Origin: Synergistaceae bacterium
Lineage (GTDB): Bacteria; Synergistota; Synergistia; Synergistales; Synergistaceae
Reading direction: 5' to 3'
Assembly (NCBI GenBank): GCA_031289955.1
Contig: JAITOL010000018.1
Location: 1-36,407, forward strand
DNA: 36,407 bases
Shown here: positions 24,044 through 33,163 of the stretch, one piece after another
How the letters are laid out: each line of letters begins with the position of its first letter
Numbering within the stretch: position 1 is the first letter of the stretch
The notes under the pieces: generated by a model
What the model saw: only the letters and a program-made list of their open reading frames with translations
What the model was told of the DNA's origin: nothing
Database searches by the model: none
Translations under genes and position numbers: made by a program

Positions 24044-25809
24044 CTGATCAGATCATGATTGCGGCGATGTGCGTTTTCCTTTCACTTTTTCTCCTGCTCC
24101 TTGGCGCCGGAAAATCGCGCGCCTGCACGACGGTGATAGTGGGCAAAAGAGCATCGGTCACAGGCGAGATTTTAGTCGGACACAACGAGGACAGCGATGG
24201 ACGCTACGTCATGTGGACGCACGTCGTTCCGCCGAAAGCATCCGCGCCGTCAGTCCGTTTCGAGCCGGAGAGCGCTCTCATCCCAATGCCGGGGGAGAGC
24301 GCCGGGCTTTTCTGGTCGGAGGCGAGGTCATACCGCGCCTCCGGCGCGTCCTTCTGCGATTTTTACGTCAACTCGAACGGGGTCGTGATTTGCAGCGACA
24401 GCTGCGGGCCGTCCAAGGAGGACTCCCCTGAGATATCGGACGGCGGCGTGGGATACGGAGTCCGGCGCGTCGTGGCCGAGACCGCGAAAAGCGCATGTCA
24501 TGCCGTCGAAATAACGACAGGCCTCATCGACAGATATGGCTACATCGGCAACGGGCGCTCGTATCACTTCGCGGACAGGGACGAGGCCTGGGTGGTTCAG
24601 GTCGCTGGCGGCAAACATTACGCCGTGAAGCGAGTCCCTGACGACGAAGTCTACCTGATTCCCAACCACTTTACGATCCGTGCCCCCTCCCCCGAGACCC
24701 CGCACCTCGCGGAGCTGATCTCCTACGCTGTCGGCCGCGACTGGTGCGGCTTGGAGGAGGCGACCAGCGACAGGTTCGACTTTGCCCGCGCTTATCAGGC
24801 ATTGGGGGGATATCGCCCCAAAAGAAGCTTTCACCGGCATCTGCGTGGGTTGGAGATAATCCTCGGCACGACGCTCGATCCGGACGCGGATCTCCCGTTC
24901 TCCGTCAGGCCGCCGCGCAAAATAGGCGTAAACGATATAAAGAAAGTTCTGCGGAGTCATTTCGAGGGGACGGCCGACGATATTTCATCCTCCACGCCCT
25001 GGGGCACGCCACACGCCATGGAGACCCGCGCGATCTGCGACGAGTCGACTCTCGAAAGCAACATCGTCCAGATCCGGGATGATCCCAGTGCCATTCTGAT
25101 ACGCAGGGCGTTCGGCAAACCCTGCCTCTCGCCGTATACGCCATGGTATCCTGGAATGACGCGAGTGCCTGAGGGCTTCGAGGGCGGCGGGCACGAGTAC
25201 GCGCTCAGCACGCACTTCTCGTCTCCGGCGTCGGATTTCGACTACTCGCTCACCCCGGGCTGGCGCGCTCACGTTGACCTCCAGACGGCGATCGAGCTGC
25301 TTTACCCCGAGTCGGCCGCGGACGTGCGGAAGCGCGTCACGGAGTTTGAAAAGGCGATCGAGACGAGGATAGCGGAGTTTGAGGACTCGCCGGCCCGTCG
25401 CGCCTGCGACGATTTTGTCGCGACGGCTGTGTCGGAATCCCTCTCGCTGATAGCCCGCCTTTATGAAAACCTCGGCATCGCCTCGCCGAAATTTGTCGGC
25501 ATCGAGACGCCGTACGAGTTCGACGCGGACAAATTTGAACGCCCCGTTACCGTGCGGGTCGAGAGCCGCTTCGCGCCGGAGAATGTGGTTCTGGAGAGAA
25601 CGATTCTCGGCATTGCGCACATCCCCCTCTCCGGATGGTCGAGGGCACAAAAATGCCGGCGCGCCGGGGACAGTCTTGAAATCACGTTCAACTTCGCGGC
25701 GGATTGGGCGGACGACATTGTCCCGTGCGCGTGCGACATGTGGCTGCTTTTGATCGATGACGCGGGAGCGCGCGTCGTGGGGAAAATACCCGTCACGTTC
25801 AAATATTAG
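24040..25809 (+). CDS. Family C69 (U34) dipeptidase, exported
   Basis: Ntn-hydrolase-type dipeptidase acting on short peptides. Residues 1-28 form a signal peptide with a long Leu-rich core ending in GKSRA. The next residue, Cys29 in CTTVIVGK, is the expected nucleophile exposed by processing. GHNEDSDGRYV and the SDSCGPSKED, NHFTIR and TPWYPG regions fit the C69 family. At 589 residues it has a C-terminal extension of 80-100 residues over lactobacillar PepD. GTG 24040 overlaps the relic ABC gene; ATG 24055 and ATG 24067 are alternative starts with weak ribosome binding sites. A periplasmic dipeptidase coupled to an amino-acid importer would make metabolic sense, but the importer part is destroyed here. 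Confidence 0.9.
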   Translation: MTDQIMIAAMCVFLSLFLLLLGAGKSRACTTVIVGKRASVTGEILVGHNEDSDGRYVMWTHVVPPKASAPSVRFEPESALIPMPGESAGLFWSEARSYRASGASFCDFYVNSNGVVICSDSCGPSKEDSPEISDGGVGYGVRRVVAETAKSACHAVEITTGLIDRYGYIGNGRSYHFADRDEAWVVQVAGGKHYAVKRVPDDEVYLIPNHFTIRAPSPETPHLAELISYAVGRDWCGLEEATSDRFDFARAYQALGGYRPKRSFHRHLRGLEIILGTTLDPDADLPFSVRPPRKIGVNDIKKVLRSHFEGTADDISSSTPWGTPHAMETRAICDESTLESNIVQIRDDPSAILIRRAFGKPCLSPYTPWYPGMTRVPEGFEGGGHEYALSTHFSSPASDFDYSLTPGWRAHVDLQTAIELLYPESAADVRKRVTEFEKAIETRIAEFEDSPARRACDDFVATAVSESLSLIARLYENLGIASPKFVGIETPYEFDADKFERPVTVRVESRFAPENVVLERTILGIAHIPLSGWSRAQKCRRAGDSLEITFNFAADWADDIVPCACDMWLLLIDDAGARVVGKIPVTFKY

Positions 25810-25823
25810 CGAATGATCCTTTT

Positions 25824-26984
25824 TTAATTTGTTCCTTCTTTTAAAATCGCCAGATACGATTCATAGGCGAAGACTCGGTTACGCCGATTCCCCGACATTT
25901 GTGCTAAAATTCCCGCTTCGCAGAGCCTTTTTACCGCTTTGGATACTGTAGCGTATGTTACATTCAAGGCTGCCGCTGTTTTTTGGATTTCGATGATCGG
26001 GTTTTCCTCGAGATAAGCGAACAGCTTGACGCTGGTCTTTGCTCCGCGCCCCAAATTTTCAACCAATGCCGCGTTTTTCTCATGCAAGGAGTCGAGCCTG
26101 TCGATTGTCGCGCTGGCGTCGGCGGCTGATTCCAGAATCGCTTGAAGAAAGAACGTCACCCATTGTTCAAAGTCGCCCTTGTCTCTGACCTCGCTCATGC
26201 GGTCATAGTATTCAATGCGATTTTTTTTGAGAAAGTATGAAATATACAAAGCGGGCGTGCTCAACACATTCCGTTCCAGCAAAAAAAGAGTGACCAACAG
26301 CCGCCCAATGCGGCCATTACCGTCCAGGAATGGATGGATCGTCTCAAACTGATAATGAATCAATGCCGCGCGAATCAACACGTCGAGATTGCTGTCGCTG
26401 TTGATGTATTTTTCCAAATCAGACATGGCGTCCGTCATGTCTTCGGGCGTTGGCGGGATATAGCGGGCGTTGTTGAGGGCGCTTCCCGCGCCGCCAATCC
26501 AGTTTTGGGAACGGCGAAACTCGCCGGGATTTTTCTCCTGGCCGCGAACTCCCCGCATCAGTACCGCGTGCGTTTCTCTGATGAGACGGGCGGAAAGCGG
26601 CAGACGTCGCAGCCGCTCGATGGCAAACTCCGTCGCTTCGACATAATTGATGACCTCCGCGACATTTCGATTGGCGTTATGGTCTATAAATGGATCGAGG
26701 ATGTCTTCCAGCGTCGCCTGTGTTCCCTCTATCTGTGACGACATCAGGGCTTCTTTGCGGACATACATTGATATAAACAGATTCACGCTCGGAATACGCG
26801 ACGCTATGGTTTCCAGCCGCGCTAATTGTCTATTCGCCTCCACCAGCAGCCCGACAATGTCGCCGCTCAATTCGATTGGCGGGTCTGGCGGCAAAGGCGA
26901 AGGCACGAAAGACCGATACTCCAATTCGCCCGACAAGTTTGTTTTGTATTTTCCAGCTCGCAGGGGTTGAATGTTCCGGGGCAT
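25824..26984 (-). CDS. Fic-domain protein with N-terminal inhibitory helix (class II)
   Basis: Predicted protein AMPylator or related nucleotidyl transferase. The 386-residue protein has a Fic_N region, the inhibitory motif SSQIEG at residues 82-87 (S/T-x-x-x-E-G/N), the Fic core with HPFLDGNGRIGR (catalytic His217) and a C-terminal winged-helix domain (~316-386, IQKTAAALNVTYATVSKAVK). Glu86 is the residue that blocks productive ATP binding in this class. ATG 26984, with GGGGAGA upstream, is preferred to a start 11 codons earlier. Codons are more AT-rich than in flanking core genes. No antitoxin gene is adjacent, as expected for a self-inhibited class II protein. The target is unknown. Confidence 0.92.
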   Translation of the reverse strand: MPRNIQPLRAGKYKTNLSGELEYRSFVPSPLPPDPPIELSGDIVGLLVEANRQLARLETIASRIPSVNLFISMYVRKEALMSSQIEGTQATLEDILDPFIDHNANRNVAEVINYVEATEFAIERLRRLPLSARLIRETHAVLMRGVRGQEKNPGEFRRSQNWIGGAGSALNNARYIPPTPEDMTDAMSDLEKYINSDSNLDVLIRAALIHYQFETIHPFLDGNGRIGRLLVTLFLLERNVLSTPALYISYFLKKNRIEYYDRMSEVRDKGDFEQWVTFFLQAILESAADASATIDRLDSLHEKNAALVENLGRGAKTSVKLFAYLEENPIIEIQKTAAALNVTYATVSKAVKRLCEAGILAQMSGNRRNRVFAYESYLAILKEGTN

Positions 26985-27022
26985 GTTTAATCTCCCCTCT
27001 CCAAAGTAAAATAACAAGCAAA

Positions 27023-27052
27023 ATTATACCGCGTTATTATACTTTATGGCAT
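27023..27052 (-). promoter_or_regulatory. Candidate promoter of the Fic gene
   Basis: On the minus strand ATGCCA is separated by 18 bases from a perfect TATAAT. A second TATAAT lies within the spacer. The element partly overlaps the end of the preceding SH3-like gene. Confidence 0.5.
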
Positions 27053-27063
27053 ATAAATATAAT

Positions 27064-28440
27064 TCAGTCGTATACGACCCACTCGTAATAAATTTCGGAC
27101 AGCAGCCCGGCTTTGTCGATAGTCAGCTTCAGAGCGTCCGCGCCTGGCAAGTATTCCATGACGGAGTTGCCGCGTTCGTCGCGCGCCAGGTTGTCCGGAA
27201 GTCCCAGCGCTCGTTCCATGTAATTCACATCGCACCACTTCTCGCCTATCGCGAGCCCGCCTATAGAGGATCCCTTGCGCGAGAACCTGAAATTGCCTCC
27301 CAGGTCGTTCCCGTTGCCGTCCGCGGTGTCGTCGATTACTATGTCCCCGAAGTCAGATATCTTGCGCGTCCAGTGGTATCCGTTTCCATCGTCGGACTCC
27401 TCCCGTTTGACCGACGCGGATGGCCCCCATTTTTTCTCCGCCTCCTCGCCCGACCCGAGGTTCAAAACAGCTCTGCCTATAAATGCCAAAGCTTTCTCTC
27501 CCGGCGTAGAGTTGTAAAAGTTTCCCCGGACGTGAAGCTGTTTTGCTTTGATCCAACCCGCGTCGCCCGGCCCGGTCATCGCGAGATACCATCCCGAGGA
27601 GGGGCCGCCCTCGCTCCAGCCCAATATCCGCACATATTCTTCTTCCGTCAATGTCATGCTCGTTCCGGAGTTCTCGTCCGGGGAATTATATAGCGGCGCA
27701 TCCTGGTCTTTCTCTATCGTGGCGAACCAGGGGAGTCCGGTCAGCATGGTCATACCCTGGGATTTTCGCGATATGTCTCTCGCGTCGACCGGGCCTGACA
27801 GGGCTTCTTTGAGGCTTGTCCCGGCGATTCGCCCCACAGCTTCCTCGTCGTCCGTCCCGACCGATGAAATGGCGATATATTCGGCGCTGACGTAACTTCT
27901 GGAGGGCGGTTTATCGCCTTCCGCCACTACGGAGTACCACGTGCCGTCCGGCGCGTAAAGAGGCGGGCCGGTCACTGCCAGAACATCTCCATATTGAACC
28001 TGGAATTTGACCCGGCCCTGCAAGCCGGGCGTTTCACGTATGTTTACGAAATAGCCGAGAACAATCGCGCTCATTCGCTCCTCCGTGAAAGATTCCGAGA
28101 CCCCCGTCACATTTATGCCCAGTTTCCGGGCGAGGTTGACCCAGCGCCCGGTGCCGTCATACACGTATATATACGCCAGATCCACGCCCTCGCCGTTCAC
28201 GGACACGCTCCAGTAGTCCTCTCCCTCGTCGCTGACAGATACCCGCGATACGATCTCCGCCTCCGGCGGCGCGTCTCCGCATGGTTCGCAGAAATTTCTT
28301 ATGTCTATCTGCGCCTTCAGAACGACGCTCGCCCGTTCAGCCTCGTTTCGGCTGACAAGAGCCGCCTGATCCGCCTCGGACGCGTTAGTGAAAGCGCTCG
28401 CGCACGAAAAAAATAAAACCGCGAAAAGCAACCTGCGCAT
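27064..28440 (-). CDS. Exported protein with SH3-like domain(s), function unknown
   Basis: The 458-residue protein has a signal peptide (MRRLLFAVLFFSCASAFTNA). A bacterial SH3-like domain is suggested at about residues 150-215 (VNIRETPGLQGRVKFQVQYGD) and a second SH3-like stretch at about 245-305 (APLYNSPDENSGTSM, ending GDAGWIKAKQLHV). The C-terminal ~150 residues have no match I recognise. GGAGC precedes ATG 28440. It follows the YbjQ gene by 40 bases on the same strand, so the two are probably one transcript. A cell-wall-binding or envelope-sensing role is plausible for SH3b domains but unproven. Confidence 0.7.
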   Translation of the reverse strand: MRRLLFAVLFFSCASAFTNASEADQAALVSRNEAERASVVLKAQIDIRNFCEPCGDAPPEAEIVSRVSVSDEGEDYWSVSVNGEGVDLAYIYVYDGTGRWVNLARKLGINVTGVSESFTEERMSAIVLGYFVNIRETPGLQGRVKFQVQYGDVLAVTGPPLYAPDGTWYSVVAEGDKPPSRSYVSAEYIAISSVGTDDEEAVGRIAGTSLKEALSGPVDARDISRKSQGMTMLTGLPWFATIEKDQDAPLYNSPDENSGTSMTLTEEEYVRILGWSEGGPSSGWYLAMTGPGDAGWIKAKQLHVRGNFYNSTPGEKALAFIGRAVLNLGSGEEAEKKWGPSASVKREESDDGNGYHWTRKISDFGDIVIDDTADGNGNDLGGNFRFSRKGSSIGGLAIGEKWCDVNYMERALGLPDNLARDERGNSVMEYLPGADALKLTIDKAGLLSEIYYEWVVYD

Positions 28441-28480
28441 TACGGCACGCTCCTTATGGGTATGTTTTCATTATTGATAT

Positions 28481-28909
28481 TTAAGCGTTCATATACGTGA
28501 CTGCTGCGCCGTATACTAAAAACTCCACCACCGTCTGCATTATTTCGGACGACGAAAAACGCACTCCGACTATGGCGTCCGCCTTCAGTTCGCGGGCTTC
28601 GTCGAGCATCCGGTCAACCGCGATCCTGCGGGCTTCGGCGATCATGCCCGTCGCGCCGGGAAGTTCGCCGCAGGGAGAACCCGCAAACAGGTTCTGCGCG
28701 TCGGTCACGATGTTTCCGGCGTACACCACGCTGCCCTGCACAAGCCCCAGATTGATAAATTTCTTGCCCCCTATGGTCTCGGTCGTCGTCACAAGTATTT
28801 TGGAATCGCGTCTTTTGGGTGAGTCGACCGCGACCGAGGGGCGGGGCCTGTCGCCATACTGCCGCTTCCATTTGTCCTGCTCTTCCTGCTCCCAAGGCGG
28901 TAAATCCAT
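28481..28909 (-). CDS. YbjQ/UPF0145 family protein
   Basis: Member of the YbjQ family (PF01906 type, putative heavy-metal-binding domain, pentameric in known structures; function not established). The 142-residue protein has a ~35-residue polar N-terminal extension, then ILVTTTETIGGKK, GLVQGSVVYAGNIV, ARELKADAIVGVRFSSSEI and VEFLVYGAAV, the standard family order. ATG 28909 is preferred, with GGAGGAGG 9-12 bases upstream; a TTG three codons earlier abuts the ribosome binding site. Confidence 0.9.
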   Translation of the reverse strand: MDLPPWEQEEQDKWKRQYGDRPRPSVAVDSPKRRDSKILVTTTETIGGKKFINLGLVQGSVVYAGNIVTDAQNLFAGSPCGELPGATGMIAEARRIAVDRMLDEARELKADAIVGVRFSSSEIMQTVVEFLVYGAAVTYMNA

Positions 28910-29142
28910 GAATAACAACCTCCTCCATCTTCTCTTGATAATATAGTGCCAAAATAATACCTCGAACTGGGCATATTGTCACGAACAAATTGGGCTTTAT
29001 CGTGAAATTCATCGCTTGCCCGGCTGTCGTTGCGCTTTTGTCTATTTTCGACGCCGGAACCACATTCAACAACGCGGGTTCAGGTTTCAGATATACCTCT
29101 TGATTCTCTGGTCGTGTTTTTATATATGTTTTTACCTACTTC

Positions 29143-29171
29143 TTGACCATCTTTTTTGCTGATGGTAAAAT
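29143..29171 (+). promoter_or_regulatory. Sigma-70 promoter of first chemoreceptor gene
   Basis: TTGACC (29143-29148), 17-base spacer, TAAAAT (29166-29171), about 35 bases before the start codon. The rest of the 295-base gap between 28910 and 29204 shows no gene or clear structure. Confidence 0.8.
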
Positions 29172-29204
29172 TATTTTGGTGCTAAATTTAAGGGGGTGTT
29201 TACA

Positions 29205-30986
29205 TTGCAGTGGTTTAAAAATCTGCGCACTACGGTGAAAATTCTGTCTCTCATGATCGTGATGCTCATTCTCATGGTCTTTATAGCGATAACCGGCTAC
29301 AGGACGAGTCACTCCATTTCCGGCGATATAAAGATACTCTATGAAGACTACGCGACGCCCGCCATCCTCATGTCCGAGGCGAAAACCCTCGCCGTGATGA
29401 ACAGGCGCATGATCCTGAGCCTCATCAACGCGAATACGGACGACGAGGTGAACGGCTACACGAGCAGGGTGCTGGATGACAGAAAAAAAATCGCGGAATT
29501 GATAGCGAGATATGAGCAGACGAACCTCACTCCTGAGGAAGTAACCCTCATAGGCCAGCTCAAAACCCTTGGCGCGTCGAACGAGAAATTGCAGGACGAG
29601 GCCATGAAGCTTGGCAGGGCCGCTTACGGACATGAAGAGCTCGACGCCCGTCTGCGCACTGGCGGCGATATGTCGGCGTCCGAGAATTCCTACACGGAAG
29701 TATTCGACAAACTCGTCGCTCTGCTCGTGAAGTTGTGCGACGAGACGACTGCGGATTCCAAGAAGCATGCCGAATCCGGGACGTTTCAGATAGCCGTCTC
29801 ATCGCTCATAGCCATAGTGATCGGCCTGATACTGGGCGTCGTGGTTTCCCGCATAATAACCGCTCCCATAGGCAGGATACAACGCAGCGTGAAACTGTTT
29901 TCCGAGGGCGATCTCATAAGCACGTTCGACACGGAGGGACGCGACGAGCTCGCCAATATGAGCAGAGGCCTTCAGGATATGGCCGATAATCTCAAAAGCA
30001 TAATCAGCTCGGTCAAAGACGCAAGCGGTAACATGAACGAGACTGCCCAGGAGTTCTCGGCCCTCGCCGAGGAGACGAACGCGTCCGTAGAGGAGTTCCG
30101 GGCCAATGTCGAGGAGATGGGGGCAAACCTGAACTCGCTTGCCTCGACAGGAGAAGAGGTCAACGCGTCCGTCGAGGAAGTGGCGGCCGGAGCGCAGGCC
30201 ACAGCGGAGAAGGGCACCGACATAGCGCGTCAGGTCGACGAGGCCATGGCGGCGGGCGAAAATGGCATGAACGCGGTTCGCAAAGCTGTAAGCGGCATCG
30301 AGGGAGTGGCGAAGAACGCGGCGGACGCCGCGAAGAGCGTGCAGGAGCTCGGCGAACGCACGCGCCAGATACAGGAGTTTGTCTCTCAGATCGGCGGAAT
30401 AGCGGATCAGACGAACCTGCTGGCGCTGAACGCGGCGATAGAGGCCGCCAGGGCGGGCGACGCCGGACGCGGTTTCGCGGTCGTGGCGGAGGAGGTTCGC
30501 AAATTGGCCGAGGACAGCAATGTGGCGGCCAAAAACATAGAGGAACTCGCCAAGACGATCACGGGAGATCTCGACGGCGTCGTAGGCATATCGCTCGGCA
30601 ACGCGAAAGCGTCGCAGGGCGCGAGCGACCTCTCCCACGAGACGGCGTCCATTATAGCGAGCATGATCAGCTACCTCAGAAATATATCGGGCGCGACGCA
30701 GGATCTTGCCGCCGTTTCGGAGGAGCAGGCCGCGTCGAGCGAGGAGATAGCTGAAGCGGTGCAGAATATAGCCATGAAGGTGGGCAGCGCGGCGGAGGCA
30801 GGAGAGAATATCCGCAGCGGAATCGGGGAGGTGTCGACCGCGGCGGAGAGAATGGCCTCCGGAGCGGAGGGACTGTCTCGTCTCGCCGGAGAATTATCGG
30901 AGCTTCTGGAGTTCTTCAAGATGGAGGAAGAGGTCAAAACATCGCAAAACGCTCGTCTGAGAGCGTTGCCATCACAAAAAAGATAG
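29205..30986 (+). CDS. Methyl-accepting chemotaxis protein (first copy)
   Basis: Transmembrane chemoreceptor of 593 residues: TM1 at about residues 13-35, an extracytoplasmic four-helix-bundle-like sensor (~36-190), TM2 (~193-218), HAMP (~219-270) and a cytoplasmic coiled coil. The hairpin tip [20 protein letters not shown] binds CheW/CheA and is nearly invariant in the family. Repeated ETNASVEEF and [10 protein letters not shown] blocks precede the tip. TTG 29205 is taken as start because AAGGGGGTG lies eight or so bases upstream and (M)QWFKNL matches family N-termini; GTG 29196 lies within that site. The ligand is unknown. The gene has its own promoter and terminator. Confidence 0.95.
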   Translation: MQWFKNLRTTVKILSLMIVMLILMVFIAITGYRTSHSISGDIKILYEDYATPAILMSEAKTLAVMNRRMILSLINANTDDEVNGYTSRVLDDRKKIAELIARYEQTNLTPEEVTLIGQLKTLGASNEKLQDEAMKLGRAAYGHEELDARLRTGGDMSASENSYTEVFDKLVALLVKLCDETTADSKKHAESGTFQIAVSSLIAIVIGLILGVVVSRIITAPIGRIQRSVKLFSEGDLISTFDTEGRDELANMSRGLQDMADNLKSIISSVKDASGNMNETAQEFSALAEETNASVEEFRANVEEMGANLNSLASTGEEVNASVEEVAAGAQATAEKGTDIARQVDEAMAAGENGMNAVRKAVSGIEGVAKNAADAAKSVQELGERTRQIQEFVSQIGGIADQTNLLALNAAIEAARAGDAGRGFAVVAEEVRKLAEDSNVAAKNIEELAKTITGDLDGVVGISLGNAKASQGASDLSHETASIIASMISYLRNISGATQDLAAVSEEQAASSEEIAEAVQNIAMKVGSAAEAGENIRSGIGEVSTAAERMASGAEGLSRLAGELSELLEFFKMEEEVKTSQNARLRALPSQKR

Positions 30987-31009
30987 CATAAACGTTCCTG
31001 TCAAAATAT

Positions 31010-31057
31010 AAACATATCGCATGTTTGATTTCAGAATCGGGCATGCGATATGTTTTT
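31010..31057 (+). terminator. Terminator of first chemoreceptor gene
   Basis: Fourteen-bp perfect stem (AAACATATCGCATG with its complement at 31042-31055), 18-base loop and five Ts. Confidence 0.9.
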
Positions 31058-31087
31058 ATGATAAAATATACATATTTCCAACAACAA

Positions 31088-31103
31088 CAACAACTAGTTG
31101 TTG
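31088..31103. promoter_or_regulatory. Perfect 16-bp palindrome, possible operator
   Basis: CAACAACTAGTTGTTG is a complete dyad, preceded by further CAA repeats (from 31081). It ends three bases before the -35 of the second chemoreceptor promoter, a typical regulator-binding position. No regulator gene is adjacent, so its partner is unknown. Confidence 0.5.
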
Positions 31104-31106
31104 CTA

Positions 31107-31135
31107 TTGACAATGTATATTTCTCAAGTTATTCT
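31107..31135 (+). promoter_or_regulatory. Sigma-70 promoter of second chemoreceptor gene
   Basis: TTGACA (31107-31112), 17-base spacer, TATTCT (31130-31135). The leader to the ATG at 31294 is about 150 bases, AT-rich, with no clear structure. Confidence 0.7.
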
Positions 31136-31293
31136 AGCATGGGAGGAGATGCTTACATTTCTAATTATAGTTATTGATTTGTTTTAATATGCTGTCCATC
31201 TTCTATTTTTTCCCTTGTTTCTGGTTTACGGCCGTTTTGTAGAGCGGTCATTTTGTTTTAGGTTTACATAAATATTCTTAGGGGGTAAAAAGT

Positions 31294-33075
31294 ATGTCGT
31301 GGTTAAAAAATAGAAGTATAGGTGTCAAATTGGGCATACTGGCTGCGGTTCCGCTGATTTTGCTGATATTTGTGGCGGTTTTTAATTATTCCGCGTTAAC
31401 AAGGATAGACGAGCGTTATTCTGTGGGCATCGATAATTACGCTATGTCGGCTACCGATTTCGCGATTTTTAGAGCCAACCTTCAGGGGAACCAGAAGAAC
31501 GTCCTCAAGGTAATAGCTATGGAGAATGTCGAAAAACTCAAACCGGTTCTGGATGATATGGACGCGAGAAGACGACAGAACGCTGAAATTTTGGAAAATT
31601 TTAAAAAATTGCCCATGGATGATAAAGCGAGAACTCTCGTGAGCCGCATTGACGCGTCGCTGACGACATTGCGCGGCGTGCAGGACAAGGCGGTCGAGAT
31701 AGGCAAATCAGGGACGCAGGAAGCCGGCGAGGAGGCTGCGCATTACTTCTTCGACGAGGTCGAACCCATCGTCCTCGATTTCAACGCAACCCTGGTGGAA
31801 TTGTCTGATTTGCTGGTCAAAGCAACCGATGACGTGCAGACCAGCTCCACCGAATACACTAACGAGGTCGCCGCCACAGGAGCGGCGGTTTCCGCGTTTG
31901 CCACCATATTCACCCTGCTGCTGAGTTTCTTGATATCGCGTCTCATAACGAAGCCGCTAAATTCAATGAAGGAAAAGATCGTGCATTTCTCCGCCGGAGA
32001 CCTTACTGTCGAGTTCGACACGTCGGGCCGCGACGCCATAGCGCAGATGGCGGTCGAGCTGGATAAGATGGCCGTGACGCTGAGGGGTGTGATGAACACC
32101 ATCAAGGATGCCGGGGTCAATATCTCCGACTCCTCGCAGGATTTCTCGGCGATGGCGGAAGAGACGAACGCCTCGGTGGAGGAGTTCAGGGCGAACGTCG
32201 ACGAGATGAACGTGAACCTGAGCGGGCTGGCCTCGGCCAGCGAAGAGGTCAACGCGTCGGTCGAGGAAGTGGCGGCAGGGGCGCAGACCACGGCCGAAAA
32301 GGGCACGGACATAGCGCGCAAGGTCGACAACGCGATGAGCGCCGGAGACGAGGGGATGAACGCTGTGCGCAGCGTCGTCGAGGGCATAAGCAGGGTCGCG
32401 GACAGCTCCGCGGCGTCGACGTCCGCCGTGCTCGAACTAGGCAACAGGACGCGCCAGATACAGAGTTTCGTATCTCAGATAGGCAGCATAGCGGATCAGA
32501 CGAACCTGCTGGCGCTAAACGCCGCAATCGAGGCGGCGCGCGCCGGAGACGCCGGACGCGGGTTCGCGGTTGTGGCGGAAGAGGTTCGCAAACTCGCGGA
32601 GGACAGCAACGTCGCGGCGAAGAGCATCGCCGATCTGGCAAGTCAGATAACGGGCGATCTCGACCGTATTGTCAACTATGCCCAGGCAAACACGGAGGAT
32701 TCCAACAAGGCAAAGGATCTTTCGAGCGAAACGGAAAACGCCATTTCGAACATGATCACGTACCTGCGCGACATCGCCGCGTCGACCCAGGATCTGGCTG
32801 CTGTGGCCGAGGAACAAGCGGCGTCCAGCGAGGAGATAGCGGAGGCGGTGCAGAGCATGTCGACTAAGATCAACGACACCGCTAACGCGAGCGAGAACAT
32901 ACGCTCGAGCGTAGCGGAAGTGGCGGCGGCTTCGGAGAAGGTAGCCGAAGGTTCAGAGAGCCTGTCGGGGCTCTCGGGCAATCTGCAGGAGGAGCTCGCG
33001 TACTTCACGATAGGCGACGACTCCGCCCCGGCCTCGAAGAAAAAAGGCTTGAAGGCTCTGCCGACGAGGAGATAA
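31294..33075 (+). CDS. Methyl-accepting chemotaxis protein (second copy)
   Basis: Chemoreceptor of 593 residues, the same length as its upstream neighbour. TM1 is at ~11-31, the sensor domain (~32-190) resembles a four-helix bundle, TM2 lies at ~191-213 ([17 protein letters not shown]), then HAMP and the signalling coiled coil with tip [20 protein letters not shown]. Sensor halves of the two receptors are very different, while the signalling halves are nearly identical in protein but carry many silent differences in DNA, pointing to an old duplication. GGGGGT precedes the ATG. The ligand is unknown. Confidence 0.95.
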   Translation: MSWLKNRSIGVKLGILAAVPLILLIFVAVFNYSALTRIDERYSVGIDNYAMSATDFAIFRANLQGNQKNVLKVIAMENVEKLKPVLDDMDARRRQNAEILENFKKLPMDDKARTLVSRIDASLTTLRGVQDKAVEIGKSGTQEAGEEAAHYFFDEVEPIVLDFNATLVELSDLLVKATDDVQTSSTEYTNEVAATGAAVSAFATIFTLLLSFLISRLITKPLNSMKEKIVHFSAGDLTVEFDTSGRDAIAQMAVELDKMAVTLRGVMNTIKDAGVNISDSSQDFSAMAEETNASVEEFRANVDEMNVNLSGLASASEEVNASVEEVAAGAQTTAEKGTDIARKVDNAMSAGDEGMNAVRSVVEGISRVADSSAASTSAVLELGNRTRQIQSFVSQIGSIADQTNLLALNAAIEAARAGDAGRGFAVVAEEVRKLAEDSNVAAKSIADLASQITGDLDRIVNYAQANTEDSNKAKDLSSETENAISNMITYLRDIAASTQDLAAVAEEQAASSEEIAEAVQSMSTKINDTANASENIRSSVAEVAAASEKVAEGSESLSGLSGNLQEELAYFTIGDDSAPASKKKGLKALPTRR

Positions 33076-33106
33076 CGATTTTTCACACAAATAATATATA
33101 AACTAT

Positions 33107-33144
33107 AAGGACGCCCCCGTAACATACCACGCGAGGGCGTTCTT
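33107..33144. terminator. Bidirectional terminator between chemoreceptor and GAF gene
   Basis: Ten-bp stem (AAGGACGCCC with GGGCGTTCTT, one G-T pair) between convergent genes, with A/T-rich flanks on both sides. Confidence 0.75.
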
Positions 33145-33163
33145 ATATTCATTTACATATCAC

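Noticed and set aside
24069-24431. Alternative plus-strand frame inside the dipeptidase gene
   Set aside because: The dipeptidase frame shows a signal peptide, nucleophile cysteine and family motifs; the other frame is arginine-rich shadow sequence.
28780-29072. Small minus-strand frames upstream of the YbjQ gene
   Set aside because: No ribosome binding site or recognisable content; they overlap YbjQ in another frame.
29205-33075. Recent tandem duplication of the chemoreceptors
   Set aside because: The conserved halves differ at many silent sites and the sensor halves are unrelated, so the duplication is old.
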